A DNA stretch of 58,045 nucleotides from Deltaproteobacteria bacterium UBA5799 (GCA_002418185.1 DIDN01000010.1:1-58045), one strand, 5' to 3'; shown: positions 23,483-31,261, counted from the stretch's first letter. Numbers and translations: made by a program. Notes: a model not told the origin generated them from the sequence alone.

Positions 23483-24748
23483 CTACCTGCTCATGGAATC
23501 AAGGAATGCCTTGTTGCTGGGCGTGCTCTGAATTTTATCGAGCAGGAACTCCATCGACTCGATGGGGTTCAAGGGCTGGAGCACCTTCCGGAGTATCCAT
23601 ATCCTGTTGAGCGCCTCTTTCGTAAGGAGGAGGTCCTCCTTCCTCGTGCCGGACTTGTTGAGGTCTATGGCCGGGAAGATCCTCCTCTCGGCGAGCTTCC
23701 TGTCGAGGACTATTTCCATGTTGCCGGTGCCCTTGAACTCCTCGAAGATGACCTCGTCCATGCGGCTTCCGGTGTCTATGAGGGCCGTCGCCATGATGGT
23801 CAGGCTTCCGCCCTCCTCGATGTTCCTGGCTGCGCCGAAGAACCTCTTGGGCTTGTGGAGCGCGTTCGAGTCGACGCCGCCCGAGAGGACCTTTCCGCTC
23901 GGCGGGACGACGGCGTTATATGCCCTCGCGAGCCTTGTTATCGAGTCGAGCAGTATAACGACGTCCTTCTGGTGCTCGACGAGCCTCTTTGCCTTCTCTA
24001 TTATCATCTCGGCCACCTGGACGTGCCTCTGCGCGGGCTCGTCGAAGGTCGAGCTTATTACCTCGCCGTTTACCGAGCGCTGCATGTCGGTCACCTCTTC
24101 GGGCCGCTCGTCAATGAGGAGCACGAGGAGGACGACCTCCGGGTGGTTGGTTGTGATGGAGTTGGCTATCTGCTGGAGGAGCATGGTCTTTCCGGCCCTG
24201 GGCGGGGAGACTATGAGGCCCCTCTGTCCCTTGCCGATGGGAGTGAAGAGGTCCATTATCCTCATCGAGATGTCGCCTGAAGCCCCCTTGGTCTCCTTCT
24301 TGAGCTCCAGGTGGAGCTTCTCCTGCGGATAGAGCGGCGTGAGGTTGTCGAAGAGGATCTTGTCCCTTGCGACCTCCGGGTCCTCGTAGTTGACCTTCTC
24401 GACCTTGAGGAGCGCGAAGTACCTCTCGCCCTCCTTGGGCGGCCTTATCTGCCCCGAGACTATGTCGCCGGTCCGGAGGTTGAACCTCCTTATCTGCGAG
24501 GGCGATACGTATATGTCGTCCGGCCCGGGCAGGTAGTTGTAGTCCGGAGCGCGCAGAAACCCGAAGCCGTCCGGGAGCGTCTCCAGCACGCCCTCTCCGT
24601 ATATCATCCCGTTCTGCTCGCTCTGGGACTGCAAGAGCGCGAAGATGAGGTCCTGCTTTCTCATGCTGGACGCGGACTCTATGTTATATTTCTTGGCGAG
24701 CGAAGTGAGCTCGTTAATCTTCTTCTCCTTTAATTCCTTGAGGTTCAT
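23483..24748 (-). CDS. rho: Transcription termination factor Rho
   Basis: Rho is the hexameric RNA helicase that ends untranslated transcripts. The 421-aa protein has the N-terminal helical domain (1-43), the primary RNA-binding cold-shock-like domain with GFGFLRAPDYNYLPGPDDIY (61-80), Walker A SPPRAGKT (181-188), the Walker B region VVILLDSITRLARAYN, and the Q/R-loop region SGGVDSNALHKPKRFFGAARN. Length and motifs are standard, with no insert in the RNA-binding domain. AGGAG precedes the ATG by six bases. The gene has its own promoter, a long leader and its own intrinsic terminator. Confidence 0.98.
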   Translation of the reverse strand: MNLKELKEKKINELTSLAKKYNIESASSMRKQDLIFALLQSQSEQNGMIYGEGVLETLPDGFGFLRAPDYNYLPGPDDIYVSPSQIRRFNLRTGDIVSGQIRPPKEGERYFALLKVEKVNYEDPEVARDKILFDNLTPLYPQEKLHLELKKETKGASGDISMRIMDLFTPIGKGQRGLIVSPPRAGKTMLLQQIANSITTNHPEVVLLVLLIDERPEEVTDMQRSVNGEVISSTFDEPAQRHVQVAEMIIEKAKRLVEHQKDVVILLDSITRLARAYNAVVPPSGKVLSGGVDSNALHKPKRFFGAARNIEEGGSLTIMATALIDTGSRMDEVIFEEFKGTGNMEIVLDRKLAERRIFPAIDLNKSGTRKEDLLLTKEALNRIWILRKVLQPLNPIESMEFLLDKIQSTPSNKAFLDSMSR

Positions 24749-24923
24749 ATATACTCCTGTGGTGGGTGTATGGATTTGAAATAGGGGTAAGCGGTCTTAC
24801 TCCAGGCCTTTTACGATTTTGAAGCGGGTCATGTAATGGGTTTGTTTTCCTCTGGGCTTAAATCTTTTGGATTGTAGCTTTGAGGGCAGCAGCAAAGTCG
24901 AACTATATTTGAAAGGTATTTCC

Positions 24924-24952
24924 ACTTTAGCACGGTTGAAATGAGGTGTCAA
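24924..24952 (-). promoter_or_regulatory. Promoter of rho, with long leader
   Basis: On the minus strand a consensus TTGACA (24952-24947) is followed after 17 bases by TAAAGT (24929-24924). The -35 box overlaps the stop codon of coaE. The predicted transcript starts near 24917, leaving an untranslated leader of about 170 bases before the rho ATG. In several bacteria rho limits its own transcription within such a leader. Confidence 0.6.
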
Positions 24953-25560
24953 GTGCCTTTTTCGTGGTTTACGGGGGCCGGCGAGAGCTCCCTGAAGACC
25001 TCCCGCACCCTGGCGAGAGTCTCTTCGACCGCGCCGTTATTGTCGATGATGTAATCCGCGTATTTGAGCTTCTCCCTTGCCGGCATCTGGGAGGCGAGCC
25101 TCAGGAGCGCTTCCTCCCTCGATGCGCCGTTCCTCTTTTCGAGCCTCTCTATCTGCTTGTCCTCGTCCGCGTAGACCACGACGACCCTGTCCACCTCGTC
25201 CTTCAGGGGCCCCTCGATGAGGAGCGCTACGTCAACGACGACGAGCTCGCCGTCTCCGGCCCGGGCTATCTCCTCGCGTATCCTCTCCCGGATCCTCGGG
25301 TGCGTTATCTCGTTGAGCCTCGCGAGCGCCTCCTTGTCCGAGAAGACCCGTTCAGCGAGGGCCTTCCTGTCGATGGTGCCGTCGGGGTTAAGTAAGCCCT
25401 CGCCGAAAACGGCCTTTATCTCGTCGTAGGCCGGTTTCCCGGGCTCGACCACCTCGCGCGCTATCTCGTCCGCGTCTATGACCCTGGCCCCGAGCCTCTT
25501 CATCTCCGCGGAGACGAGGCTCTTGCCCGTTGCTATGCCGCCGGTGAGGCCGACTATCAT
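24949..25560 (-). CDS. coaE: Dephospho-CoA kinase
   Basis: CoaE (203 aa) phosphorylates dephospho-CoA, the last step of coenzyme A synthesis. It begins with VGLTGGIATGKS, a P-loop, then DADEIAREVVEPGKPAY, and the lid and core motif THPRIRERIREE, with VVVDVALLIE typical of the family. The true start is the ATG at 25560, which overlaps the pgeF stop as ATGA; the frame is open for 93 more codons upstream, but that is pgeF in another frame. The panBCD genes of the same pathway lie at 45290-47480. Confidence 0.96.
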   Translation of the reverse strand: MIVGLTGGIATGKSLVSAEMKRLGARVIDADEIAREVVEPGKPAYDEIKAVFGEGLLNPDGTIDRKALAERVFSDKEALARLNEITHPRIRERIREEIARAGDGELVVVDVALLIEGPLKDEVDRVVVVYADEDKQIERLEKRNGASREEALLRLASQMPAREKLKYADYIIDNNGAVEETLARVREVFRELSPAPVNHEKGT

Positions 25561-26339
25561 CGCCCGGCCGCCCCGCCCCGGGCCGCGAGCATGATGAAGC
25601 TCAGCTGCCTGCCCGTCCTGCCCATGTCGCGCCTGTACGAGAAGAAGTCTCCGGAGCACGACGTGCACGGGGCAGAGCCGCTTATGTTCCGCTGGTCCAC
25701 ACCCAGGCTCAGGAGCTGGTTTATGTTTTCGGCCCCGAGGTCGAGCCTCAGGCCGTCGTCGAGCGAGATGAAGGAGTCGAGCGACCTGCCCTCCTCCCTG
25801 AACTCCTCGTAGACGTTCTCGCCGACCGAATAGCAGCACGGGCCTATGCAGGGCCCGATGGCGGCCTTAAGGTCGCGGGGTCTGGTGCCGAAGGCCTTCG
25901 CCATCTCCCTTACCGCATTGAGCGCGACTCCCAGCGCCGTCCCCTTCCACCCGGCGTGCACCGCGCCGACCGCCCGGTTCACCGGGTCGAAAAAGAGGAG
26001 GGGCAGGCAGTCGGCAGTGAGTATGCCGATGGCGGCCCCTTCCTCAGACGTGATTATGGCGTCGGCCTCGGGCGGGGCGGGAGGGGCTTCGGCGCCCAGG
26101 CAGAAGACGGATTTCCCGTGCACCTGGATTGCCGTAAACAGGGAGGCCGCGCCGAAGGCCGCGAGCACGCGCCTCCTGTTCTCGACGAGGTGCTCGCCCC
26201 TGTCGTCTTCCCTTTCGCCGAGGTTCAGGCTGTCGTAAGGCGGGGCGCTCACGCCCCCCTTCCTTGTAAGGAAGCCGTGGGCAACGCTTCCGTCGAAGAC
26301 GTGCGAGGAGAGGTATGTTATGCCGTTAAGTGTCCGCAC
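25557..26339 (-). CDS. pgeF: Peptidoglycan editing factor / polyphenol oxidase family
   Basis: A 260-aa copper-oxidase-like (YfiH) protein. Conserved residues are visible: IQVHGKSV, ILTADCLPLLF with the cysteine, GAVHAGWKGTALGVA and PCTSCSGDFFSYRRD near the C-terminus. Members act as peptidoglycan editing factors that correct misincorporated serine in stem peptides, and some have purine nucleoside phosphorylase or laccase activity. The start is a GTG overlapping rluD by 22 bases, with AGGA six bases before it. The rluD-pgeF-coaE chain overlaps at both joints. Confidence 0.93.
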   Translation of the reverse strand: MRTLNGITYLSSHVFDGSVAHGFLTRKGGVSAPPYDSLNLGEREDDRGEHLVENRRRVLAAFGAASLFTAIQVHGKSVFCLGAEAPPAPPEADAIITSEEGAAIGILTADCLPLLFFDPVNRAVGAVHAGWKGTALGVALNAVREMAKAFGTRPRDLKAAIGPCIGPCCYSVGENVYEEFREEGRSLDSFISLDDGLRLDLGAENINQLLSLGVDQRNISGSAPCTSCSGDFFSYRRDMGRTGRQLSFIMLAARGGAAGR

Positions 26340-27307
26340 TCGTGTCCTGATCCCTTTTCAAGCGCGTCAAGGAGCCTTTGCATGTCCGGCGGCACCGGCG
26401 CCCTGAACTCCATGCGCTCGCCGCTTGCGGGGTGTTCTATGCCGAGCGACCAGGCGTGGAGCATCTGCCTTCTTATGCCCCTGAGGACGTCCGCCGCAGC
26501 CTTGGGGAGCGAGGGCGGCACTGCCCGCCTCCCGTAGACCTGGTCGCCGACCACGGGGTGATGCACGGCGTTCAGGTGCACCCTTATCTGGTGCGTCCTC
26601 CCTGTCTCGAGCTTAAGCTCAAGGAGGGACATTAGGGGGAGCCGCTTGAGAACCCTGTACCTCGTCACCGCCCGCCTTTTTATCCTGGCCCTCGTTGATA
26701 TTTTTTTCCTCTGGACATGGTCCCTGCCGATCGCAAGCTCTATCGAGCCAGAGTCGTCTTTAAACGACCCCCAGACTAGCGCGAGGTACTTCCTCCCGGC
26801 GCTCCGTTCCTTGAACTGCCTTGCAAGCGAGAGGTAGCTCCGGTCGTTCCTGGCGACCACGAGCGAGCCCGTGGTGTCCTTGTCGAGCCTGTGCACTATG
26901 CCGGGCCTTAGAGGCCCGCCTGTGGGCGCAAGCCCCGAGGGGCCGCCGGCGTGATGGAGGAGCGCGTTAACGAGCGTCCCGCCCGTCCTTCCGGCACCCG
27001 GGTGGACCGCCATGCCGGCGGGCTTGATTACCACTATTATGTCGTTGTCCTCGTAAAGTATGTCGAGGGGAATGTCCTCGGGCAGGGGATATCCGACCGC
27101 AGTCTCCGGAAGCGAGACCTCGACGAGGTCGCCCTCCCGTACCCGGTAGCCGGCCTTTACCGGCCTGCCGTTCAGCAGCGCCATGCCTTCGTCCGCAAGG
27201 GCCTTCACGCGCGAGCGGGTCACATCCGGCATCCTGGCGGCCAGAAAAAGGTCGAACCTTTGCCTGGACTCATCGGGGGCAACCGTGAAGGTGCGGGTTT
27301 TTTCCAT
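26318..27307 (-). CDS. rluD: Ribosomal large subunit pseudouridine synthase, RluD type
   Basis: This 329-aa enzyme isomerises uridines of 23S rRNA. An S4 RNA-binding domain (residues 15-75, FDLFLAARMPDVTRSRVKAL) is followed by the catalytic domain with GIVHRLDKDTTGSLVVARND, where the aspartate of HRLDKDT is the nucleophile, and by RTHQIRVHLNAVHHPVVGD. RluD and RluC types are hard to separate by eye; S4 plus this arrangement fits RluD. GAGG lies nine bases before the ATG. Confidence 0.92.
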   Translation of the reverse strand: MEKTRTFTVAPDESRQRFDLFLAARMPDVTRSRVKALADEGMALLNGRPVKAGYRVREGDLVEVSLPETAVGYPLPEDIPLDILYEDNDIIVVIKPAGMAVHPGAGRTGGTLVNALLHHAGGPSGLAPTGGPLRPGIVHRLDKDTTGSLVVARNDRSYLSLARQFKERSAGRKYLALVWGSFKDDSGSIELAIGRDHVQRKKISTRARIKRRAVTRYRVLKRLPLMSLLELKLETGRTHQIRVHLNAVHHPVVGDQVYGRRAVPPSLPKAAADVLRGIRRQMLHAWSLGIEHPASGERMEFRAPVPPDMQRLLDALEKGSGHECGHLTA

Positions 27308-27443
27308 TGAGGCAACCTCTGAAAATTTTGAGAGCTTGCCTTGATATAATAGGGTCGCCGGGAAAGGGTGCTGCCGGGCGGCTGCCCGGTTCCATGCGCG
27401 CTAAAGATGCAGTACGGGTGTTCTGGTGCCGGGCCTCTCGCGG

Positions 27444-27710
27444 CTACCAGATCCCGGACTCGACGTTGCCGTTCCTTTTTATGAGGATGTCCACTATGGC
27501 CCGGTTATACAGGCCGTTTTTCCTGTCGAGGTCCGGGGCCACCCTGCTACGGTAGAGGTCGAGCCCCTCGTTAAGCTCCTTTTCGAGGAGGTCGAAGATG
27601 TTGTCGTTCCTTATCCCCTCGAGGACCTTGTCCTTGTTGTATATGGCTATGTCGGAGACGATGGTCCTTGCAAGCCTTGCCGCGGCGTCGCGGTTGGTTA
27701 TCAGGCTCAT
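27444..27710 (-). CDS. Conserved-looking 88-aa protein coupled to the GntR regulator
   Basis: Function unknown. The sequence begins MSLITNRDAAARLARTIVSD and is helical, highly charged and soluble, with IRNDNIFDLLEKELNEGLDLYRSR in the middle. There is no signal peptide or membrane segment. The ATG at 27710 overlaps the stop of the GntR gene (ATGA), with a GGTG site before it; a GTG three codons upstream is possible. The tight coupling suggests the two act together. Coding character is supported by the open frame, by codon use matching neighbours and by the overlap. Confidence 0.6.
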   Translation of the reverse strand: MSLITNRDAAARLARTIVSDIAIYNKDKVLEGIRNDNIFDLLEKELNEGLDLYRSRVAPDLDRKNGLYNRAIVDILIKRNGNVESGIW

Positions 27711-28396
27711 GCCCGGCACCTCTTCTGGGTGATTTCGTTTACGAGCACGTCCCTGCCCTTCTCGGCGTTCGCCCTTACGAGCGCCTCTATGAGGGAAGAG
27801 TCCTTTTTCCTGAACGCCTCGATTATGTCCCTGTGCTGCCGCACCGAGTCCGACATGCGGCCCGGGAGCGAGAGCGCGGTTATCCTGAACCGCTCGAACT
27901 GGTGGACGAGGTGGTGGACGGTTGCGCAGAGTTTGTCGTTACCGCAGGAGACGAGGAATGTGTCGTGGAACTGGTTGTCCAGCCGGAAGAAGTTCTTTAC
28001 GTCGCCCTTCTCGGCGCACTTCTCCATCTTCGCGTTGAGGGCCTCGAGCTTCTCGATATCCTTCTCCGAGAGCTTCCCGCAGGCGGTCCTTGCGGCATAG
28101 CCCTCCAGGAGCCCCTTTATCTCGTAGAACTCGCTAACGTCCTTGTCGGTTATCGGGCTTACGACAGCGCCCTTCCTCGGGACGACGGTTATGAAGCCCT
28201 CGCTCTCGAGCTGGCGGAAGGCCTCGCGGATGGGGGTCCTCGATATGCCGAAGCTCGCCGCGATCTCCTGCTCCGGGACCCGTTCGCCCGGCTTCAGGCG
28301 CCCGGCGACGATGGAGTCCTTTATGAAGTCCACGATCCGCTCCCTCAGTGTGAGGGGCCTCTCCACCGGGTAATCGAGCACCTTTATTTTTTCCAT
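27707..28396 (-). CDS. GntR-family (FadR/FCD) transcriptional regulator
   Basis: This 229-aa regulator has an N-terminal winged helix (residues about 10-75) with LTLRERIVDFIKDSIVAGRL, EQEIAASFGISRTPIREAFRQLESEGF as the recognition region and VVPRKGAVVSP as the wing. The all-helical FCD ligand domain (80-225) carries the metal-ligand pattern with FHDTFLVSCGN, HHLVHQFERFR and VRQHRDIIEAF. Such proteins usually respond to a small organic acid. The ligand is not evident. The ATG at 28396 begins near the DNA-binding domain; there is no strong ribosome-binding site. A palindrome overlaps its promoter at 28566. Confidence 0.85.
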   Translation of the reverse strand: MEKIKVLDYPVERPLTLRERIVDFIKDSIVAGRLKPGERVPEQEIAASFGISRTPIREAFRQLESEGFITVVPRKGAVVSPITDKDVSEFYEIKGLLEGYAARTACGKLSEKDIEKLEALNAKMEKCAEKGDVKNFFRLDNQFHDTFLVSCGNDKLCATVHHLVHQFERFRITALSLPGRMSDSVRQHRDIIEAFRKKDSSLIEALVRANAEKGRDVLVNEITQKRCRA

Positions 28397-28565
28397 TTCA
28401 GCCAATCGGGTTCTGGTGGGCAGGTTCAGGGCTATCCTCCCTGGTCTCCGGGGCGGGGCTGTTGGAACGGGCTCGGGCAAGTCCGCCCGCCCTTGCCGGT
28501 GCGGGCCCCTTCCTGCAGGAGTCCTGATGCACGGCCGCCGCGAAAAATCCGGTCTTTTGATATTT

Positions 28566-28582
28566 ATGTATACTGTATACAT
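28566..28582. promoter_or_regulatory. Perfect palindromic operator overlapping the GntR promoter
   Basis: ATGTATAC-T-GTATACAT is a perfect inverted repeat of two 8-bp arms around a single base. It covers the -10 box of the regulator's own promoter. The symmetric GTATAC core resembles operators of FCD-type GntR proteins, so autorepression is the simplest reading. Confidence 0.65.
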
Positions 28583-28595
28583 TGTGAAAAGTCAA
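28567..28595 (-). promoter_or_regulatory. Promoter of the GntR / 88-aa unit
   Basis: On the minus strand TTGACT (28595-28590) and TATACA (28572-28567) are separated by 17 bases. The expected start near 28560 gives an untranslated leader of about 165 bases. Confidence 0.65.
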
Positions 28596-28661
28596 GCGTT
28601 TTCGGGCCGGGGCAGCCGCCTGCGGAAAGGAGGCGGGGGCTCCGGGGGCCCCTACCGTTGA

Positions 28662-29258
28662 CTACCCTCCGGGCAGGTCATTCGGGTCCTGGTACACCAT
28701 CAGGTGCGCGTAAGGAGACCCCTCGTACATGACATAGGCGCCGAACCTGTTCGGGACCTCAGGAAGGCCGGCCTGGCCGGCCTCGATGGGCCAGAGCAGC
28801 ATCCAGTGAGGCGGCTCCTTTACCCTCGTGGCCCCCTCTGCCGGCCCCATCACTATCTCGCCGTCCCTTTCCCAGTGCCAGCCTCCCTGGGCCATGTAGG
28901 CTATGCCCGGCCCGGTGTTCGCGGGCCGGGGCTCGTCATTGAAAACCGACATGAACCATTCGAGCCCGGCCCTGTCCGTGCAGACCGGGTCGGGCGTTTC
29001 CTGGCCGCTCAGGTCCGCGATGCAGGTGAATTCGTTGGCGCCTTCCAGCACCGTACGGAGCGTCCCGTCATGGCCGGGCGCGAGTATGGCGGCCTCCCCG
29101 GATATCTGCGGCGGAGCCGCGCTCCGGGCAACCCTTATAAGCTCTTCATCGGACATGTCCTGTATGCCGCTCCTCGCCTCTCCGGGCCCTGCGGCCGTTG
29201 CCGGCAGAGATATCCCCAGGGCCAGGAGCGCTGCCATAAAAACAGTATTCTTTTTCAT
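28662..29258 (-). CDS. Secreted hypothetical protein
   Basis: A 198-aa protein with a clean signal peptide (MKKNTVFMAALLALGISLPA, cleavage near residue 22-23 at ATAAG). The mature part has a helical stretch (SDEELIRVARSAAP) and a mixed region with two cysteines (C79, C93). PPHWMLLWPIEAGQAGLP and RFGAYVMYEGSPYAHLMVYQ are striking and probably conserved, but I do not recognise the family. AGGAGGG precedes the ATG at 29258. It is divergently oriented to the TIM-barrel gene. A longer open frame covering the opposite strand exists but is a shadow. Confidence 0.7.
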   Translation of the reverse strand: MKKNTVFMAALLALGISLPATAAGPGEARSGIQDMSDEELIRVARSAAPPQISGEAAILAPGHDGTLRTVLEGANEFTCIADLSGQETPDPVCTDRAGLEWFMSVFNDEPRPANTGPGIAYMAQGGWHWERDGEIVMGPAEGATRVKEPPHWMLLWPIEAGQAGLPEVPNRFGAYVMYEGSPYAHLMVYQDPNDLPGG

Positions 29259-29429
29259 GTGGCCCTCCTGTATGCCGCCTTGCCGAGAATTCATTAAAAG
29301 TATAACACACGGAACGGGTGCGGCTCTCTTTCCACCGGACTGGCGGCCTCCGGAATTGCTTGCGCCCGGCGAGCGTTTCGGGTTTAATGTCCACTTTGAG
29401 TTCAGCCGGAAAGGGGTGCCTGAGGGTCC

Positions 29430-30203
29430 ATGAGAGATAAAAAAACCGTGCAGGTCCACGTGCCGTACCCGTATCTCGTTGAGAAGACGGGGCGCCTTAT
29501 CGACATGGGCGTAAACCCGGAGGTCTTCATGGACGGCTTCTTTATAGAGGAGGCCAGGGCAGGGGACCTTGAGCGCATACGCAACGCCTTCGCGGAAAAA
29601 GGGCTCACAATAACCCTCCACGGCCCGTACGCGGACATAAACCCCGGGAGCAGGGAGGAGAAGACGAGGCTTCTGACCGTCGAGGCGTACGACAAGCTCT
29701 TCAGGGTGGTGGAGATTCTGAGGCCCGTGACAGTGGTCCTCCACGCGGGCTATCACGAGCGCAAATACAAGGGGGACAAAGGCCTCTGGCTCTCGCAGAG
29801 CCTGAAGACCTGGCCGGAGTTCATTGAAAGGGCCGGGCGGGCCGGGAGCGTCATAGCCGTAGAGAACATATTCGAGAGAGAGCCGTCTACCTTGAGGCTC
29901 CTCATGGATGAAATACCTTCCCCGCACTTCGGGGTCTGCCTGGACGCCGGGCACATGAGGGTCTTCTCCGAGGTGGACGCCGAGGAGTGGTTCGCCTCGC
30001 TCGGCCCGAGGGTCGCCGAGGTCCACCTGCACGACAACCACGGCAGGCACGACGACCACCTGCCCATGGGCGAGGGCTCGATAGACTTCGAGAGGTTCAT
30101 GTCCCTCATGGCGAAATACACGAAAGACCCTGTCTATACGATCGAGCCGCACGGCGAGGACGCCATGAGGAGGGCAATCGAGGCGGTCAAACGCTACCTC
30201 TAA
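29430..30203 (+). CDS. TIM-barrel sugar phosphate isomerase/epimerase family protein
   Basis: A 257-aa protein of the xylose isomerase-like / endonuclease IV superfamily. Typical elements are ITLHGPYADINPG, VVLHAGYHE, IAVENIFE, GVCLDAGHMRVF and EVHLHDNHGRHDDHLPMGEGSIDF, which supply the His, Glu and Asp metal ligands. Members isomerise or epimerise sugars or act on other small molecules, and the substrate cannot be told. The start is near a GAGGG site. It is a single gene between the secreted unknown and the cobalamin leader. Confidence 0.8.
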   Translation: MRDKKTVQVHVPYPYLVEKTGRLIDMGVNPEVFMDGFFIEEARAGDLERIRNAFAEKGLTITLHGPYADINPGSREEKTRLLTVEAYDKLFRVVEILRPVTVVLHAGYHERKYKGDKGLWLSQSLKTWPEFIERAGRAGSVIAVENIFEREPSTLRLLMDEIPSPHFGVCLDAGHMRVFSEVDAEEWFASLGPRVAEVHLHDNHGRHDDHLPMGEGSIDFERFMSLMAKYTKDPVYTIEPHGEDAMRRAIEAVKRYL

Positions 30204-30213
30204 AGCTTTTCAC

Positions 30214-30242
30214 TTGACTGCCCCCGGACAACCTGTTAGCCT
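30214..30242 (+). promoter_or_regulatory. Probable promoter of the cobalamin operon
   Basis: TTGACT (30214-30219) and TAGCCT (30237-30242) are separated by 17 bases. The -10 box is weak. Use of this promoter would give a leader of about 480 bases carrying the riboswitch. Confidence 0.35.
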
Positions 30243-30290
30243 TACGCGAAACTCGACGCACCGGTGCCCCGGGTGCTGGTTTTAAGGCTC

Positions 30291-30375
30291 TTGAGAGGAC
30301 CAAAAGGTCCTCTCAAACTCTCTCCAAAAATGTTCAGTCCTTCCGAGAGGCCCCCTTTAAAAAGTGTGGCCTCTC
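30291..30375 (+). other. Two accessory hairpins upstream of the cobalamin riboswitch
   Basis: TTGAGAGGACC / GGTCCTCTCAA is a perfect 11-bp stem with an AAAA loop (30291-30316). GAGAGGCC / GGCCTCTC is a second perfect stem (30345-30375). They share the GAGAGG sequence, so alternative pairing between them is possible. Neither is part of a standard cobalamin riboswitch. Confidence 0.45.
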
Positions 30376-30399
30376 AGGAACTAAGTCTTTGAAGGGGGT

Positions 30400-30593
30400 T
30401 CGGGGGAAACCTTATCTACAGAAAGTTTCCCCCGGGAGGCTACGGCCAGCAGCCGGGCCAATAGGGAATTCCCGTGGAAAACGGGAGCTGCCCCGCAACT
30501 GTGAGCGGCGACGAAGTCCTGCGAACCCACTGGCCGGTGGCCGGGAAGGGCAGGATTGTAGGACGACCCGCGAGCCAGGAGACCTGCCGGCGC
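30400..30593 (+). promoter_or_regulatory. Cobalamin riboswitch
   Basis: The conserved core is clear: CCAATAGGGAA (30458-30468), GTGGAAAACGGGAGCTGCCC, then CCGCAACTGTGAGCGG, and the B12 box GAGCCAGGAGACCTGCC (30572-30588). Paired regions around the central junction are present. These match the adenosylcobalamin-type switch class. The exact 5' border is uncertain: a stable hairpin GGGGGAAAC/GTTTCCCCC (30402-30433) precedes the core. It lies directly before the cobalamin operon and should repress it when cobalamin is plentiful. Confidence 0.92.
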
Positions 30594-30663
30594 TTTTTCG
30601 AAGACCTTCCGAGGGAGAGGGTCGGCAGGCTCCGGCGCGTGATTGTGCGCATGGGCTGTCAAT

Positions 30664-30699
30664 AACCCGTCCTTCGGAATAGAAGGCCGGGTTTTCTCA
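30664..30699 (+). terminator. Riboswitch expression platform: intrinsic terminator
   Basis: AACCCG-T-CCTTC / GAAGG-C-CGGGTT form an 11-bp stem with one mismatch and a six-base loop, followed by TTCTCATTT. It lies 35 bases before the cobO ATG. Upstream, GGCAGGCTCC (30624-30633) can pair with GGAGACCTGCC of the B12 box, offering an alternative fold that links ligand binding to termination. Confidence 0.75.
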
Positions 30700-30733
30700 T
30701 TTCCGGCATTTGAGACTGTAAATGGAGGTCCGC

Positions 30734-31261
30734 ATGGAGCGTGGTCTGGTTCACATATACACCGGCGAGGGGAAGGGGAAGACGACCGCCGCTGTGGGGC
30801 TCGCGACCAGGGCCGCGGGCCAGGGCTTGAAGGTGCTCTTCATACAGTTCTTCAAGGAGGAGAAGGCCTCGTCAGGCGAAAAGGAAGGCCTGAGGAGGCT
30901 CGGGGTCGAGCTCGTCAGGTCGGATGTCCGTCACCCCATGTTCACGGGGAACAATACCGACCTCCGGGCAGTGAAGGCGTCTGTTGTCGGGACCTACGAG
31001 GCTGCAAAGGAGAAGCTTTCGAAAGGCGGCTACGGACTCGCCGTATTCGACGAGATAATGTCCGCCGTGAACGGCGGCTGGATAGGCGCGGACGACGTGC
31101 TCGGTTTTCTCGATTCAAGGCCAGCCTCCCTCGAAGTCGTCCTTACGGGCAGGAACGCGCCCCTGGAGCTTGTGAAGGCCGCCGACTACGTTACCGAGAT
31201 GCTCAAGATAAAACACCCGTTCGACCGCGGGGTGCAGGCGAGGAAAGGGATAGAGTTCTGA
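30734..31261 (+). CDS. cobO: Cob(I)alamin adenosyltransferase, CobO type
   Basis: CobO (BtuR/CobA family) adenosylates cob(I)yrinic acid or cobalamin using ATP. The 175-aa protein has P-loop GEGKGKTTAAVGLATRAAG-type sequence at about residues 12-19, VLFIQFFKEE and FDEIMSAVNGG and the C-terminal LTGRNAPLELVKAADYVTEM-type sequence. I use the second ATG (30734) because GGAGG, formed by the first ATG region, sits five bases before it. It is the first gene after the riboswitch. Confidence 0.95.
   Translation: MERGLVHIYTGEGKGKTTAAVGLATRAAGQGLKVLFIQFFKEEKASSGEKEGLRRLGVELVRSDVRHPMFTGNNTDLRAVKASVVGTYEAAKEKLSKGGYGLAVFDEIMSAVNGGWIGADDVLGFLDSRPASLEVVLTGRNAPLELVKAADYVTEMLKIKHPFDRGVQARKGIEF

Noticed and set aside
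24949..25839. Long coaE reading frame starting at 25839
   Set aside because: The first 93 codons are antisense-like noise over pgeF; the conserved protein begins at the ATG overlapping the pgeF stop.
28662..30152. A 496-codon minus-strand frame covering the TIM-barrel gene
   Set aside because: Only its last 198 codons are real: these have a signal peptide and AGGAGGG. The rest lies antisense to a recognised plus-strand gene.
30643..31260. Upstream extension of the cobU frame
   Set aside because: The added 206 codons run through the riboswitch leader and cobO in another frame. The true start is the ATG overlapping the cobO stop.
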